Positions 45,812-58,400 of a stretch of 60,000 nucleotides of DNA are shown one piece after another (the stretch's first letter is position 1; each line of letters starts with the position of its first letter). The stretch is from Bolinopsis microptera. Lineage: Eukaryota; Ctenophora; Tentaculata; Lobata; Bolinopsidae. Location of the stretch: NCBI RefSeq assembly GCF_026151205.1, contig NC_087080.1, positions 11,457,837 through 11,517,836 of the forward strand. The letters are read 5' to 3'. Position numbers and translations under genes: made by a program. The notes beneath the pieces were generated by a model. That model was not told where the DNA came from. It worked only from the letters and a program-made list of their open reading frames with translations, and did no database searches.

Positions 45812-46268
45812 GTAATTAGCGACTAATTAACTAATTGAGTTAATAGTGACCAATAAGCTAATACAGTTATTCAGAGTCGAATCTGATAATAAGTGAAATT
45901 TGGTTTTTCTCTGATTAGAATTCAGTAGATAGAAGAGGTAAGCTCTTGTTATATCTATTACTTGATTTGTTTTCAGAAAAATTTAGTTTGTTGGACCCAC
46001 TAGTTAATTTATTGATTTATTTCATGTAACCACCAGATTGTGTAATTTAAATCTACTTTTGCACTTGTAAACTTTTATATTTTACAACAAGAACTATTAT
46101 ATCGATTCCTTTACCAAGTATATGGCTCTCTTACCCAATAAAATTAATTGAACATAATATTAATATGTGCTCATCGAGAACATTGAATACTCAAACCAAT
46201 TAGCTGCTAATCATACTAATTAAATAAATAATTGCCTTATAATTCAGTGTAGCAGTGACACATGTGAC

Positions 46269-48435
46269 ATGGCGTTCCGAGTGATACTAGCTGGAGCTAC
46301 AGGTGAAACTGGTAGATTAGTGCTAGATAACCTTCTTAAAGATGACAGGATCAGCAAGGTGAGCTTATCATTTGCTCAATCAAAATAGTAATAATAAAAA
46401 TAATAAAAATAATTATTTGATGATTAAAATAATGATAACTTAATCACTTGAGTAATAATTTTCGATCGTCTTAAACTGTTTCCTCTCAATCTTCCTGCTT
46501 CTGTTGTATTTCATAATGCTTCTTAATGCGTTGTGAATTGCCCAGATTGGTGTTTATTATTATCTGTCGTGAATCACCCACATTTCCCCTCAAACTACCT
46601 TTATTTTCTATAGTGCTCTGAGATTCTGCCTGCTGATCTTTAAATTCCTCCGAATTTAATTAGTCTGATTACTGTAATCAAAGTTCTCTGTAGTTAAGGT
46701 TTCACCCACATCAGAAATAGTATCATACACTGGGCTCTACAGGTAACCACTCTAGGCAGAAGAGAGTCCAAAATACAGAACGATAAGCTAGATCACAAGA
46801 TAGTTGACTTTGATAATCTTCCGGAGGAGGCGTTCAATGACCACGACGTTGCTATCTGTACTCTAGGTAACCAACCTTTGTACCTGTAAAGATAATAATA
46901 TACTAAATTTGAGTCTGTACGGAAAAATCTTGATTGAAAAATTATAACCTGTAGCTGTTGTGAGATGATGTTATGAAGACTAAACCCTCTCGTAATTCGA
47001 ATTATATCTCTACCAGGACTGCGCCTACAGTCTGTTAAGAAACTTTAGGAGAATACACTATACAGTCCTCACCACCATATATTTCAGGGACTACACGAGC
47101 TAAATCAGGGAAGGATGGGTTTATAAAAGTAGATAAGACCTACGTGATGAGTTTTGCAGAGAAGAGCAAGGCAGCAGGAGTAAAACAGTTTCACATGATG
47201 TCGAGTCAGGGCGCTAATGCTAACAGTTACTTTCTCTACACGCAAGTCAAGGGGGAGGTGGACGATAAGGTTAGCTGTTGTTATTATGTACTTTATTGAA
47301 AATACTAGTGTAACCCGTGCTTACGGCCGGGACCTCACTATCGCAGTTGAATTGCAAAAGTATAAACGGTGCAAAAGCATGAATTCGCCCAGTCGAAACG
47401 GCCGCATTTGAGTAAATTTAATTCTGAGCCCCCAACACGTATCTAATAGTAATAATTAATAGGCAATCTTGTGGCTCCTAGCTCTACTGCCAAATTGCCT
47501 CATTATATACAATATATACCAGCGCTGCAATACTAATTAGGGGAGCTGTAATTAGGGAGAGATATTGTGAGAGTACGTGAGATACTTTAGTATCACATTT
47601 GGGTCACAAAATGATCAATTCAACCATTTACCACCGGCCGATTTAAAAAACCTTAATCATTTGGCTTGGTCAGAGTTTTTTTCGGCACGATACCAAAAAA
47701 CCAACTCTTACTGTTTTCTTGATTAAGCTGTTCGGAAATTACACGCGAACAGAAAAACACACATCTTGAGATTATTAGTATAGATCTGTGTTCGAGATAC
47801 TGCTTTTTTATTGGAACACCGTCCTGTAGTTTTGCAAGATCACTATTTCTAAAGTTTATTTATTTATTCCTAAACACATTTCTCCGCCAGATCCTAGGAA
47901 TGGGGTTTGAGAGGTCAGTAGTGTACAGACCGGCAGTGTTGCTAGTAAAGAGGCAGGAAGGTAGGATGGCAGAGAAAGCTGCTCAGTGGGTGTTAGGGTG
48001 GGCTGATTATAGCAGAGGTTAGTTTCACTTTCACTTCCACCTTTAAAAGCCGAAGGAAGTTACATTAAACCAAAGTCACTTTAATTACAATAAGATTAGG
48101 CATTGAGAGATTCCTGGAATATTTATCATTGAGCACAAATTTTAATTGTTCGTATATAGACATAGTAGTTGATTTAATCATTACTATTAATAATTTGAAA
48201 GTAAAAACTTATAAATTTATAAAACCAATATAATATAATATGTAATATATAATATGCAGGTATGAGTATACCAATCAAAGATGTGGCTGATTCAATAGTT
48301 GGTTCTATATTTGATGACGCTGCTGGTATCATAGATAACCGCAGTATTATTGCGAAAGCAGCAGCTCTGAAAGTTCCAGTGGAGGAGGAAGCAGCAGCAG
48401 AAGAGGTTCCAGCTGAGAAAGCAGATGCCTCCTAA
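46269..48435 (+). CDS. HTATIP2: HTATIP2/TIP30-like NAD(P)-binding oxidoreductase
   Basis: Atypical short-chain dehydrogenase with a Rossmann fold; in mammals it is linked to endosomal acidification, EGFR trafficking and nuclear import. Exons 46269-46358, 46743-46866, 47088-47269, 47891-48017, 48260-48435, all GT..AG and in phase. Exon 1 holds the dinucleotide motif ILAGATGETGRLVLDNLL. Later come VTTLGRRESK, VDFDNLPEE, CTLGTTRAKSGKDGFIKVD, the active-site-like SSQGANANSYFLYTQVKGEV (Ser..Tyr..Lys triad order) and FERSVVYRPAVLLVKRQEGR. The C-terminus ends in an Ala/Glu-rich tail (EEEAAAEEVPAEKADAS) not found in the human protein. Lies between FDXR and PCYOX1 on the same strand. Confidence 0.9.
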
Positions 48436-49185
48436 ACAGTACAGTTTGATTTGCAACAGAGAGTGTGTGTTTAAACGTTAAAAGTTTATAAACTTTTAAA
48501 TATATAGTACAAAAACATAAAATCAAGTTAAACAGATGATGCCTTTTCTGAGTTTTGAACCTTGATGTTTTTTTTCTATTCCGTTTAGTTCAAATAATAA
48601 ATATTTATTGTCAGATTCATTTTTTTTTCAGTTACAGCTTTAAAGTATATAAGTAAGTTTGATATTCTTGCTGAGTAGAGTTATTGGTTTAATTTAATTA
48701 GTAGTCGATTACTATCGAAATTATTCCTAATGAATACTTATAAAATGGATAGTTCTGATTTCCTTTCATCCTAGAATCCCGATCCGTTGCAAAATCAATA
48801 AAGTTTTCTCCCCCTCGCCCTCCCCCGCTTTAGGAAATGTAGATTTCGTATCCTGTGAAGTTATAAAGTTGTGCCGCTTGCAGGGTCTGTGTGCTTTCGA
48901 GTTTTATGGTTAATTTAGCTTATGTTTGATCGTGTGAAGATTTATGCCTTCGAATTATGGAACTTTTTATCCTGTGTTTTGATAATGTTATTATAATACA
49001 ATGATTAGAATTCATCTTTGATTTTTCTAAAACTGAACAGGTTATCATTTGATATTTTAATTCATATTAGCATAGAATCCATGATTGATACTTAGAAATT
49101 GTCATGTCACATGTCACCTGCCCCTAACATGTAACGACGTATTCTAACAATATATCTCTAACACTAAACCCTTCTTTAAAGGAAC

Positions 49186-50267
49186 ATGTCACTCTTCCAG
49201 AACGCTCTGTTCCTAGCACTTGTTATCAGAAACAGTGTGGTGACATCACACAAGATAGCAATAGTGGGTGGTGGAATTGGTGGTACTACCAGCGCCTTCT
49301 TTATCAAACACCTACTCGGAGATAAAGCTGAGATTAAGGTTAGTTTCTGAAGGCAGTTTCTTAGGCCGGGACGAGAAACATTTCTCCAACTTCTTCGATA
49401 ACATTTGCCAGAACGAGTATTTTATATCAAAAGCAAGGCATTTTCTTTCTTAAAGCTGCAGGTCGTTACTACTTAATACTTGTTTAGAACTTATGTATTA
49501 AATAAAAACACGGCAGATATTCGAAAGAGAGGAAGTGGGAGGAAGATTGCAGGAAATGAAGATTGGAGGAAAATCTTACGACAGCGGAAATTCCATTATT
49601 CACTCTGACAATGTCTACGCTAAAGCTCTCACTGAAAAAGTTGGTAAGGGTTCTTTTGTGTTCGAAACGAATACAGAAAATAGGAAAACGCATTACGTTA
49701 ACAAGAGTGTAAGCATGTTGTTATGTCAAGATATGTACTCAGAAAATGTGGATATCTGGCAGTAATTTTAATCAATTTGTACAAAACCATCGGTAGTAAA
49801 ATCTCTTTTCCTACTCTACTTTAAATACTGAATGCTCGTCATGTTTGATTGATTACCAGCTGACCATGTTACAACAATCCAATGATTCCTCAGGACTGAA
49901 GGCGGAGAAGTTAGATGGTACAGGTGGGACTGGGTTTTATGATGGAAAAGAGTATGTTTTGACACTTACTGGCACCGCTTTCAAGGATAAATTCAAGTAA
50001 TTTTAAAGTTATTATCTTAGATCTCCGTTTATCAGATCATACTGAATAACTGTAGGACACATGCTGTTGTTGGCCTGAATAGTTTAGAATGTTTTAACTA
50101 AATCTGGTATCTTTGTAAAACGGTTCATATTCGCGTTATTTCTTACTAATCTCAATGTTAATTTTAGGGTACTGGGAAGGTACGGTTTTGGTATGAGTAA
50201 CCTTATGAAAGAAGCCACGAGAATGACAAAAAATTTCAAACGAATCTACTGTCTGCAGAGTAACAAA
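49186..50267 (+). CDS. PCYOX1: Prenylcysteine oxidase, 5' exons only
   Basis: FAD-dependent lysosomal thioether oxidase that cleaves prenylcysteine from degraded prenylated proteins. Exons 49186-49338, 49517-49643, 49894-49996, 50168-50267, all in phase. Exon 1 encodes a signal peptide (MSLFQNALFLALVIRNSVVT) followed by the FAD fold KIAIVGGGIGGTTSAFFIKH. Then FEREEVGGRLQEMKIGG, a YDSGNSIIHSDN block matching the family's YEAGGSVIHPLN, GTGFYDGKEYVL and YGFGMSNLM. The last exon ends CLQSNK before donor GTAAGA. This is roughly the first third of the ~500-residue protein. The rest should follow the LINE insertions beyond base 60000; otherwise the gene is truncated. Confidence 0.85.
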
Positions 50268-50354
50268 GTAAGATTTTCGGATATCATTTTATTTCACATA
50301 AATTTTACCTATGCTTAAAAATGTTCACCAGTTTCATTGTACTGATACAGGGTG

Positions 50355-50400
50355 GCCCATAAAAGACTACCCATCCTTATCTCTTAAAATTGTAACAGGT
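50355..50400. mobile_element. Mariner-like terminus fragment
   Basis: ACAGGGTGGCCCATAAAAGA resembles the outer end of mariner/Tc1 or IS630-type elements (CAGGGTGNNCCANAAA). No matching inverse end was found within reach. Text just inside resembles 17377-17440. Confidence 0.35.
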
Positions 50401-50518
50401 CTCTGAGATCTTGCTAATTATTTTAAAAACAAAAAGTGGCATAACTTATGTTCTGATAAATATTTTTGCTTCTAAATTTCACAGAATGTTAATAACAAGT
50501 AGCTAAACCTTTGTGGCA

Positions 50519-50968
50519 AGTTTTGTGTGATTGCGAGCTTAACTGAGCTTATTTGACCAATTTAGCCCCTGAGCGAGCTAGCTTGAATTTCTCACCCAGA
50601 ACTGTTTACATTGGTTAAAAGAAACCACAAAAAAATCCTGGGTAAAAAAAATTAAAAAACCAGCGATTTATTCACGTTTCACCAATTCTATTCACCATGA
50701 TACATCGCACATTCCATTCTCTCTATATTTTAACTGATAAGGACTATCACAGATGATCCTTCCTGCTTGTTTATATCGTTCTTCTCACATGGAATGTGCG
50801 ATGAATAGAATTGGTAAAACATAAATAAATCGCTGGTTTTTTGATTTTTTTACCCAGGATTTTTTTGGTGGTTCCTATTAACCAATGTAAACAGTTCTGG
50901 GTGAGAAATTAAAGCTAGCACACTCAGGAGCTAACTTTGTCAGACAAGCTCAGACTCACGCAAAACTT
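50519..50968. mobile_element. Foldback element with ~200-bp inverted arms
   Basis: AAGTTTTGTGTGATTGCGAG at the left pairs with CTCACGCAAAACTT at the right. The arms include CACCCAGAACTGTTTACATT, ATCCTGGGTAAAAAAA, CCAGCGATTTATT and CATCGCACATTCCATT and their inverses, around a ~80-bp centre. Arms differ by several substitutions. It lies in the PCYOX1 intron. Confidence 0.8.
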
Positions 50969-51023
50969 AGCACGAAGTTGTGTATAATTATGATTGTACT
51001 TACTTGTACTTGATTAGGTCTCC

Positions 51024-53219
51024 TCAATCATTCGAGTGGCCTGCACCAATGAACTCCCGTTTGTGACGTATCATCTCCCTCCAAAGTTTGCGGTCACTAG
51101 CCATCTCGCTCGCTCCTTCTAGGTCTATGTCAGTGTTTCCTGTAAACGCTGCAGCATCTTCCAGCAAACATTTCCTCCAGTTCTTTCTTGGACGGCCCCT
51201 AGATCTTCTCCCATGGGCAGGGGTCCAGTTAAGCAGGTACTTAGGAAGCCTAGTGTCTGGCATTCTGGTGACATGGCCAAACCAACGCAGGCGGTTTGCT
51301 CCTATGTACGTCTCTACTGGATTTATCTTTGCACGCTCCAGCACTTCAGTGTTTCTAACCCGATCGAGCCATCTTATCCTAAGTATTCTCCTCAAGCAAC
51401 GCTGATGGAACACCTCAAAGCGATGTAGCTGCTTTTTGGTTGTGTTCCAAACCTCACTACCATATAACAATATTGTCAAAACCGCTGCCTTATAAATCCT
51501 GATCTTTGTATAAGACTGGATGTTGCGGTTTTTCCATATATTACTCAGTTGATTGAAGGCTCCGGAAGCTTTCTGAATCCTAGCTGACAACTCACGGTCG
51601 ATAGTACCGTCGCTGGAAATAATTGTACCTAAGTACGTAAAATCACTAACTTGCTTCAACAGTGATGTTCACTGTGGCTTCTTTCGTGTATGGCCGTTGA
51701 GAGGTTGCTTTACCAATGACCATAGCCTCAGTCTTTTTACCATTGATTCTAAGACCTCCCTGGGCACCATACATACACAAAAGGTCAGCTGTTTCTTGAA
51801 GACCTTCCTCGCTGTTATCCAGTACAGCCATGTCATCTGCATAATCTGTATCTAACACAGTGATATCATCAACAAGCGGACTGATAGATCTTTGAAGAAC
51901 CGCTCCGTGGGACACCACTTTGTTGCTTTCTGTTCTCTCAGCAGCCACATTGAGGCAGACATTAAAAAGTGGGGGACCCTGAATGTCTCCTTGGCCACTG
52001 CCTGAACTTACTTCAAACCATTCTGATAGTTCACCATTGTGTCTAACAGCACTAACAGTTCCATTAAAGAATGCCTGTATTATTCGAATGTATTTACATG
52101 GCAGGCCATAATGACTGAATGCTTTCCAATATAATTCCTGTCGATGGAATCAAAAGCTGCCTTGAAGTCCACAAAATTTACATACAGGGGGAGATTATAT
52201 TCAATGCAGTTATGTATAATAGTGCGGAGTGAATAAATCTGATCAATGCATGATCTGTTCTTTCTAAACCCACACTGATTGTCTCGTAGCAAACTTTCTA
52301 AACCGTCACTCATGCGTTGTAATATGATGATTTGATACAGTTTAGATGCTGTAGATCTTAGAGTGATCCCTCTATTATTGGAGCAATGAGAGGTATCACC
52401 CTTCTTTGGTACAATTATCACGATGCCTTTCAACCAGTCGTCAGGCACTGCTTCTGAATTCCAAACTTTAGAGAACAATTTCTCCATCCTATCCACAAGA
52501 CCACTTGCCCCATACTTTAACTGCTCATTAGAGATTTCGTCGATCCCAGCACTTTTGTGGTTCTTCAATTTTTTGAGACAGTTTAAAATCTCAAGTCTAG
52601 TGGGGGGACCATCACCATCACCAAGATAAGGAAAGCATGGAACCACTTCAAGATGGCCCAGGTCAGACAGATCCGCATTCGTGGGAGGAGGGTTTAATAG
52701 CTCCGAAAAATGTTCTCCCCATCTCTCTCTCTGAGCAGAAGGATCAGCAATCAACTTCCCGGATTTGTCTCTTACAGCAGTTGATTTTCGATTCTTCTTA
52801 CCGGACAGTGTTTTTATCCGTTGCCAGACTTCCCTTTGCCGGCCATGGACAGCAGCTGTTTCCAGATCTGCTGCAACTCTAAGAGCCCAATTCTCGTCGT
52901 CTTTCCTGCAGCTCTTTTTGACAAGTTTGTTGGCCCGAGAATACTCGCTCCTATTGTTGTTGTCACTAGGCGCCATCTGTTTAATCTTACTGCGTTCTGC
53001 AACAAGGCTTTTTGTCTCCTGAGACAAATGCTGCTGCTTTCTGCGCCGGGGGCGCTCACCCAGTACCTCCATAGACACTTCTTTAATGGTATCCTTAACT
53101 AATGTCCATTCTCCATCAAGATTCTCCTCCATTGGTAGGCAGCTAAAACGATTTTGAAGAGCAATGCAGTACTCTTCAACCTTGGACTGATCTCTAAGAT
53201 TCTCAATTGCTGGAGCTCC
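51024..53219 (-). pseudogene. Older antisense LINE, reverse transcriptase part (3' piece)
   Basis: Minus-strand frames: 53219-52080 (LRDQSKVEEYCIALQNRF, KNHKSAGIDEISNEQLKYGA, NNRGITLRSTASKLYQIIIL, NFVDFKAAFDSIDR), 51948-51646 (DTDYADDMAVLDNSEEGLQ) and 51659-51024 (TYLGTIISSDGTI, KIRIYKAAVLTILLYGSEVW, RLRWFGHVTRMPDTRL, GRPRKNWRKCLLEDAA, ending GAGHSND). Frameshifts near 52115 and 51650 break it. The endonuclease half of the same element resumes at 59509, so the LINE was split by the CR1-like insertion. It is the subfamily of the 6896-7628 fragment. Confidence 0.85.
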
Positions 53220-53248
53220 AGCAATTGAGAATCTTAGAGATCAGTCCA
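53183..53248. repeat. 66-bp perfect palindrome at the 5' junction of the CR1-like element
   Basis: TGGACTGATCTCTAAGATTC (from 53183) is mirrored as GAATCTTAGAGATCAGTCCA (ending 53248), with a centre TGGAGCTCCA at 53211-53220. The left arm is coding sequence of the split antisense LINE (NLRDQSKV on the minus strand). The right arm is an inverted copy of it, not expected from simple target-primed insertion. Confidence 0.95.
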
Positions 53249-53360
53249 TGGAGATACTTTTAATACTTTCAACACTACTATATAACAAATAATTTGAGGT
53301 GCAGGGGTCTGTCCAAGCTGGCCCCCTGGACTCCGGACATATCTCTGATATCATATCATC

Positions 53361-55442
53361 ATGGCTACTACCTCAAGTGCTAGTACCCAAAGGCGTTCCC
53401 CTAGACACACTCCTCCTCCTACCAACCCAGGATCCAGAGCTAGCATGTCACCATCCGGCAGAGGAGCTTCCTCCCAAAAGAAGAAACCTCTAGCAGACAA
53501 CAAAGCCCTGCGCAGGAACAGCCCTAGCGCAATGGCCCAGAAAGCTGTGCTGGGTAAACGCCCATCAAAGTCACCCCAAGAACAACCAGAGACATCTGTT
53601 CTTAAACCTCCAGGTAATCTGGTTATTGAAAAGATCAGCCCAAACCTGATATCAGCTTTAGAATCATCGAACCTCAGAGAGAGCCCCAGCAGTCCAATGA
53701 GCCCTCTGTACAAGTCCTTTCCTCCATTCTCCCGTGCTGAAGAGTCTGCTGAAGAACTTGAAATCCAGGATAAACCTACAGTAAAACAACGGGCTTCAAA
53801 GAGTGATTGTCCTTGCCGATCAACATCAGATGGTAAGGAATGGAAGTTCAAGTGTACCAGATGTTTTCAGCACTGGCATGCTTCCTGTTGCAATCTCAAG
53901 GGTGCTAACAACATTCAGCACGATACACCTCTTGAAGCTTCTCTGAATATGATTCTCTCAGAATGGCTATGTCCATGGTGTTTCGATACATCATTCCCCA
54001 GACCAGGCTCCAGCATGTCAGCCAAGATGGACAACAACCTAAAGAGCTCTGTAGACTACAGCCAGAACATACAGGCTATATCAGATGCTATTTCTAATGC
54101 TGTTGGTAACAGTATGCCTACTGTGGAGATTGTATCCCTGGAGACAAGACTGAAGAAGCTGAGTCAAGAGATTCATGAATTTTAGCAGTCCAGAAGTCCA
54201 TCTGAAGCACCACCTGCTACAGAAATCCCCCTCCCTAAATGCACAGAACCTCCAGTGTGTGATTACCTGGTCGATGTGCTAAGTGCTGAGATCCTCAAAG
54301 AAGTTACAGAGTTTCTCCTGGAGAGCCAAGCTAGTAATAAGTTCATCCCGAAGAATGGAAGACAGGTCCTCAAGTTTGGGGAAGACTACTCTTATACTGG
54401 TGATTCAGACCCACCCCTATCCCCCACAATCCCAGCACCCCTTGCCTCAGCCATAGACGCAGTTACATCAAAGTGCAGACTGACCCATAAGCCCAACTCC
54501 ATCCTGATAAACTACTACCCTCCCTCAGTTGATACCACCATTAGTAGCAAGCTCCCTTTTCACTCTGACGATGAGTCTGAGATTATTGCTAACTCAGAAA
54601 TTGCTACTATCAGCATAGGCGACGTCAGGAAGGTGTGCTTTAAGTGCATCCATGAGACCGGAAACGAAGCCTCAACTGAGTATGTTCATAGTGTGAGTCC
54701 AGAATCTAACTCAGTGTATGTGATGACACGATCGTCACAAGCCTGGTATCGTCACGGTATTGATGAAACAGGTCCTGCTGAAACTCAGTCTTCTGTGCAG
54801 ACAGGAAGGTTCTCCATCACACTGAGAACTGTGAGCAAACAGTTTAGCCGGAGCTGCATCATCATGGGCGACTCTAACACCAAGCCCATCAAGTTCGGTG
54901 TCGGTACTGGAACCCTTGGACAGTCCTTCCCAGGTGAACGTGTTAAAGCCAACAAGGTCAGTGCAATAGACCCTAAGCTCTGCATTGGTTATAGCAACGT
55001 CATCTTAGTTTGTGGGACCAACGATCTACGAGTTGAAAATGTGCAGTCACCTGGTGATATACACCAGCTGGTAGACATTCTCCACCTGAAAATCCAGCAG
55101 ATCCAGAAACTGTGCCCTAAGGCGAAGTTGTTTGTCACAGCAGTTTTACCGTCTAGACTCCCTAAGATGAATAAAAACATTATGGCATTCAACAGCTTGG
55201 TTGATGAAATGTTGTACTCTAGCTTTAACCAGACTGTATGGCACCTTGGTGTTGGCCACTTTTTAGACGGTAAAGGGTTGCTTGCTATGAAACTCACGAG
55301 AAATGGTGATGAAATCCATCTCGGAGAGCTTGGTATTGCTAAATTTGTGAGATGTCTGAAACAGTGGGTGTATGTGAGGGAGAGACAGGAGAGAGTAAGA
55401 CAAAGGAAGGCCACCCGACCAGTGGGAGTTTATCCCACTTAG
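53361..55442 (+). pseudogene. CR1-like ORF1: PHD finger plus SGNH esterase, one in-frame stop
   Basis: The frame reads through ~690 codons except one TAG at 54183-54185. The N-terminal ~140 residues are Ser/Pro-rich and basic. A PHD-type zinc finger follows (CPCRSTSDGKEWKFKCTRC, HWHASCCNL, WLCPWCF; 53808-53985). After the stop, a GDSL/SGNH-like hydrolase fold shows IIMGDSNTKPIKFGVG (nucleophile Ser) and NVILVCGTNDLRVENV (GxND block), and LFVTAVLPSRLPKMN (54855-55190). Esterase-bearing ORF1 proteins are known from CR1/L2-group LINEs and help chaperone the RNA. The single stop may be a real mutation, a sequencing error or a read-through point. Spacing to ORF2 is only 6 bp. Confidence 0.82.
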
Positions 55443-55448
55443 TTTATC

Positions 55449-58400
55449 ATGATTATGAAACTTATTAAAGATGTGTGCGACCCCTGTAGTAAATACATTA
55501 ATATTGGCCAGCCACTCTTAGAATGTGAAAATTGCAGCAAAGTTGTTCATACTAAGTGCTTCAGATCCGCGAAATTTACAAGCAAAAACGGTCTATGGAT
55601 GTGCAGTGATTGCTGTAGTACAATAGAAGATAGGTATTGCCCATTTCCAAGCAGCCAAAGATATGATGATTCAGATAAATTCTATGATACAAACAACCAG
55701 GAAGATGTCACCATAGCTAAATTCTCTTCAATACTTGAAGACTGTAAGCGTTACACAAAACAAGAACTAGCAAACTCAATCAGCAAACTTTTTCCTGAGA
55801 AAAATAAAAATTCTGCTTATCTGCCCGCTCTGTTTTGCAATATAGATGGGTTTGCTAGTAATTTTGACAGCTTTTTAATAGAACATAAGACCCTCCCGTG
55901 TAATTTTGATGTCATTGGATTGGCTGAGACCAACATCGATCCAAGCCAACAAGGCTTATACCAAATCCCCTCCTATACACCATTTTGTCAAGTACCATTC
56001 CCTGATAAGAAAAAAGGAACAGGAGTATCCTTATATGTCTCTGATCGCCTGAATGCTGTAGTAATCGAAAATCTATCTCACTGTACAAAAGATATTGAGT
56101 GCTTATTTGTTGAAATTACTCTTAGCTCGGGTGATAAACTGACATATGGGGTTGCTTATCGTCCTCCAAATGGCTGTAGTGAGACCTTTTGTCAAACTCT
56201 TGAGGATATATCTAAGCAGTTGGCTGGTAAAAAGTTCCATATTCTTGGCGATTTTAACTCTAACCTCCTCAATGTACAAACCTCCAGCCAGCTATTTGAG
56301 GACACGTTACTTCGTAACAATATGTATCCTACTATATCACTTGCTACCCACTTCCGTCCTAACTGTAAAAACTCATGTATTGACAATATCCTCACATCAG
56401 AGATAGATCATGTACTTCTCTCCGGTGTATTGAATGATAGGATTGGTGACCATGCCTTTATATTCACCTTCACGTCAATTCCTACCGAAAACAGTACTGA
56501 AAAACTTAAACATGTTCGCTACTATGATTATTCAAGTTCCAAACTCACTAATTTTGTTAATGAACTCGAGGTGAAGGTGAATGACTTAACTCCCTCGGTA
56601 AACTTCAATGAGTTCTTGGACTGCTTCAATGAAACACTTGATAAACACTGTAAGCTTGATGTACCAAAAGTTACCAAAAGGACTCCCAAACTCAACCCGT
56701 GGATTACCGATGGAATCATTGTCTCAGTTGAAAGAAAACATGAACTCTGTAGAGACTGGTCAAGCACTGTAACAAATAGAAACCCTGAGGGTAATGTACT
56801 GCTCTATAAAGTCTTTAGTGACTACCGAAGAATGCTTAAAAGTATTTTCAAGGTCGCCAAACGATCGTACTACTGCAATGAAATCCATAAAAATATAGAA
56901 AACAGCAAAAAAACGTGGCAGATAATCAATGAGCTCAGGGGCAAGAAAAAGAAGCAAACTAAGCCTCCCTTTATCATAAACAACGAACGAATCATGAATC
57001 GTAGAGTCATAGCCAATGGATTCAACTCTTACTTTGTTTCTATTGCCCCTAAGCTCAATGAAACACTTAGTAGCAGTGAGGCCTCTGGTTTACCAATTCT
57101 CCCTATAAAAACATTCTATGATTTCCTTGGAAAGACTAATGAAAAATCGATTATGTTAGAAGACTGTACACCTTATGAGATAACGGAAATAATAAAAGGA
57201 TTTGAAAATGGAAAAGCAAGTGATATTCCTGTTAGTGTAATCAAAAGATCATCTCACGTAATTACACCGATCCTTAGTCGATACATCAACATCTTAATGT
57301 CTAATGGCACGTTCCCCGACGTTCTAAAGACTGGTAGAATAACTCCTGTATTTAAGAAGGGAAACCCTGAAGAAATAGAAAACTACCGCCCAATCTCTAC
57401 TCTCTCTATATTTGGTAAAATCTTTGAAAAGATCATTTACTCAAGAATATATTCGTTTGCTAGCTCACAGGGTATAATATCTAAAACACAATTTGGCTTC
57501 AGGCAGTCACACTCTACTTCACATGCAGTTAATCACTCAGTAAACCTTATAACTGAATCTCTAAAACTTAAGCATCATGTCTTAGGCATATTCATAGACC
57601 TTAGCAAAGCTTTTGATACAATAGATCATGGTACATTACTTGTCAAATTACAGGGCTATGGGATACGTGGGGTGTCAAATGATCTTATAAAAAGTTACTT
57701 AACAAATAGATCACAATATACTAAAGTTGTTTGTGAGAAATCTGACGCCTTGAAAATACAGTTTGGAGTCCGTCAGGGTTCGATTCTTGGACCTCTCTTA
57801 TTTCTCCTATATATTAATGATATCGCCAACAGCTCCAGTTTGGGATCATTTGTCACCTTCGCTGATGACACCAATATATTTGTGACTGGGAAATCTAAAA
57901 AGGAGGCATATATGCGTGGTAATTCTCTTTTAGCTAGTTTATATTCCTACATGCGAGCAAACAAACTCCATGTCAACTTGTCTAAATGCTGTTTCATTCA
58001 CTTTAAACCAGCATCGTCCTCCCAGACTGACAATAATTCTGAATATACTCTAACCATTGATAACTTTCCAATAAAACAAGTTGCATCTGCTAAGTTTCTG
58101 GGAGTCGTCATCGATGAAAAGCTAACCTGGGAAGAACATATAAAATCACTTAGGCGTTCTCTCAGCCATGCAACATCAACTCTCTGCCGCCTACGCTGCT
58201 CCCTCCCAGATTTCTTACACCGCCAGTTGTATTACACTCTATTTGAATCACACCTCTCCTATTGTATCACGGTTTGGGGTGGGGCAGCCAAAACTCGTAT
58301 AAGTTCTGTATTCAAAGCACAAAAATATTGTCTCAGGGTACTGTTTGGCGACAGGGAGGCATACCTAGATAAATTTAAGACCTGTGCTCGTGCTCGACCG

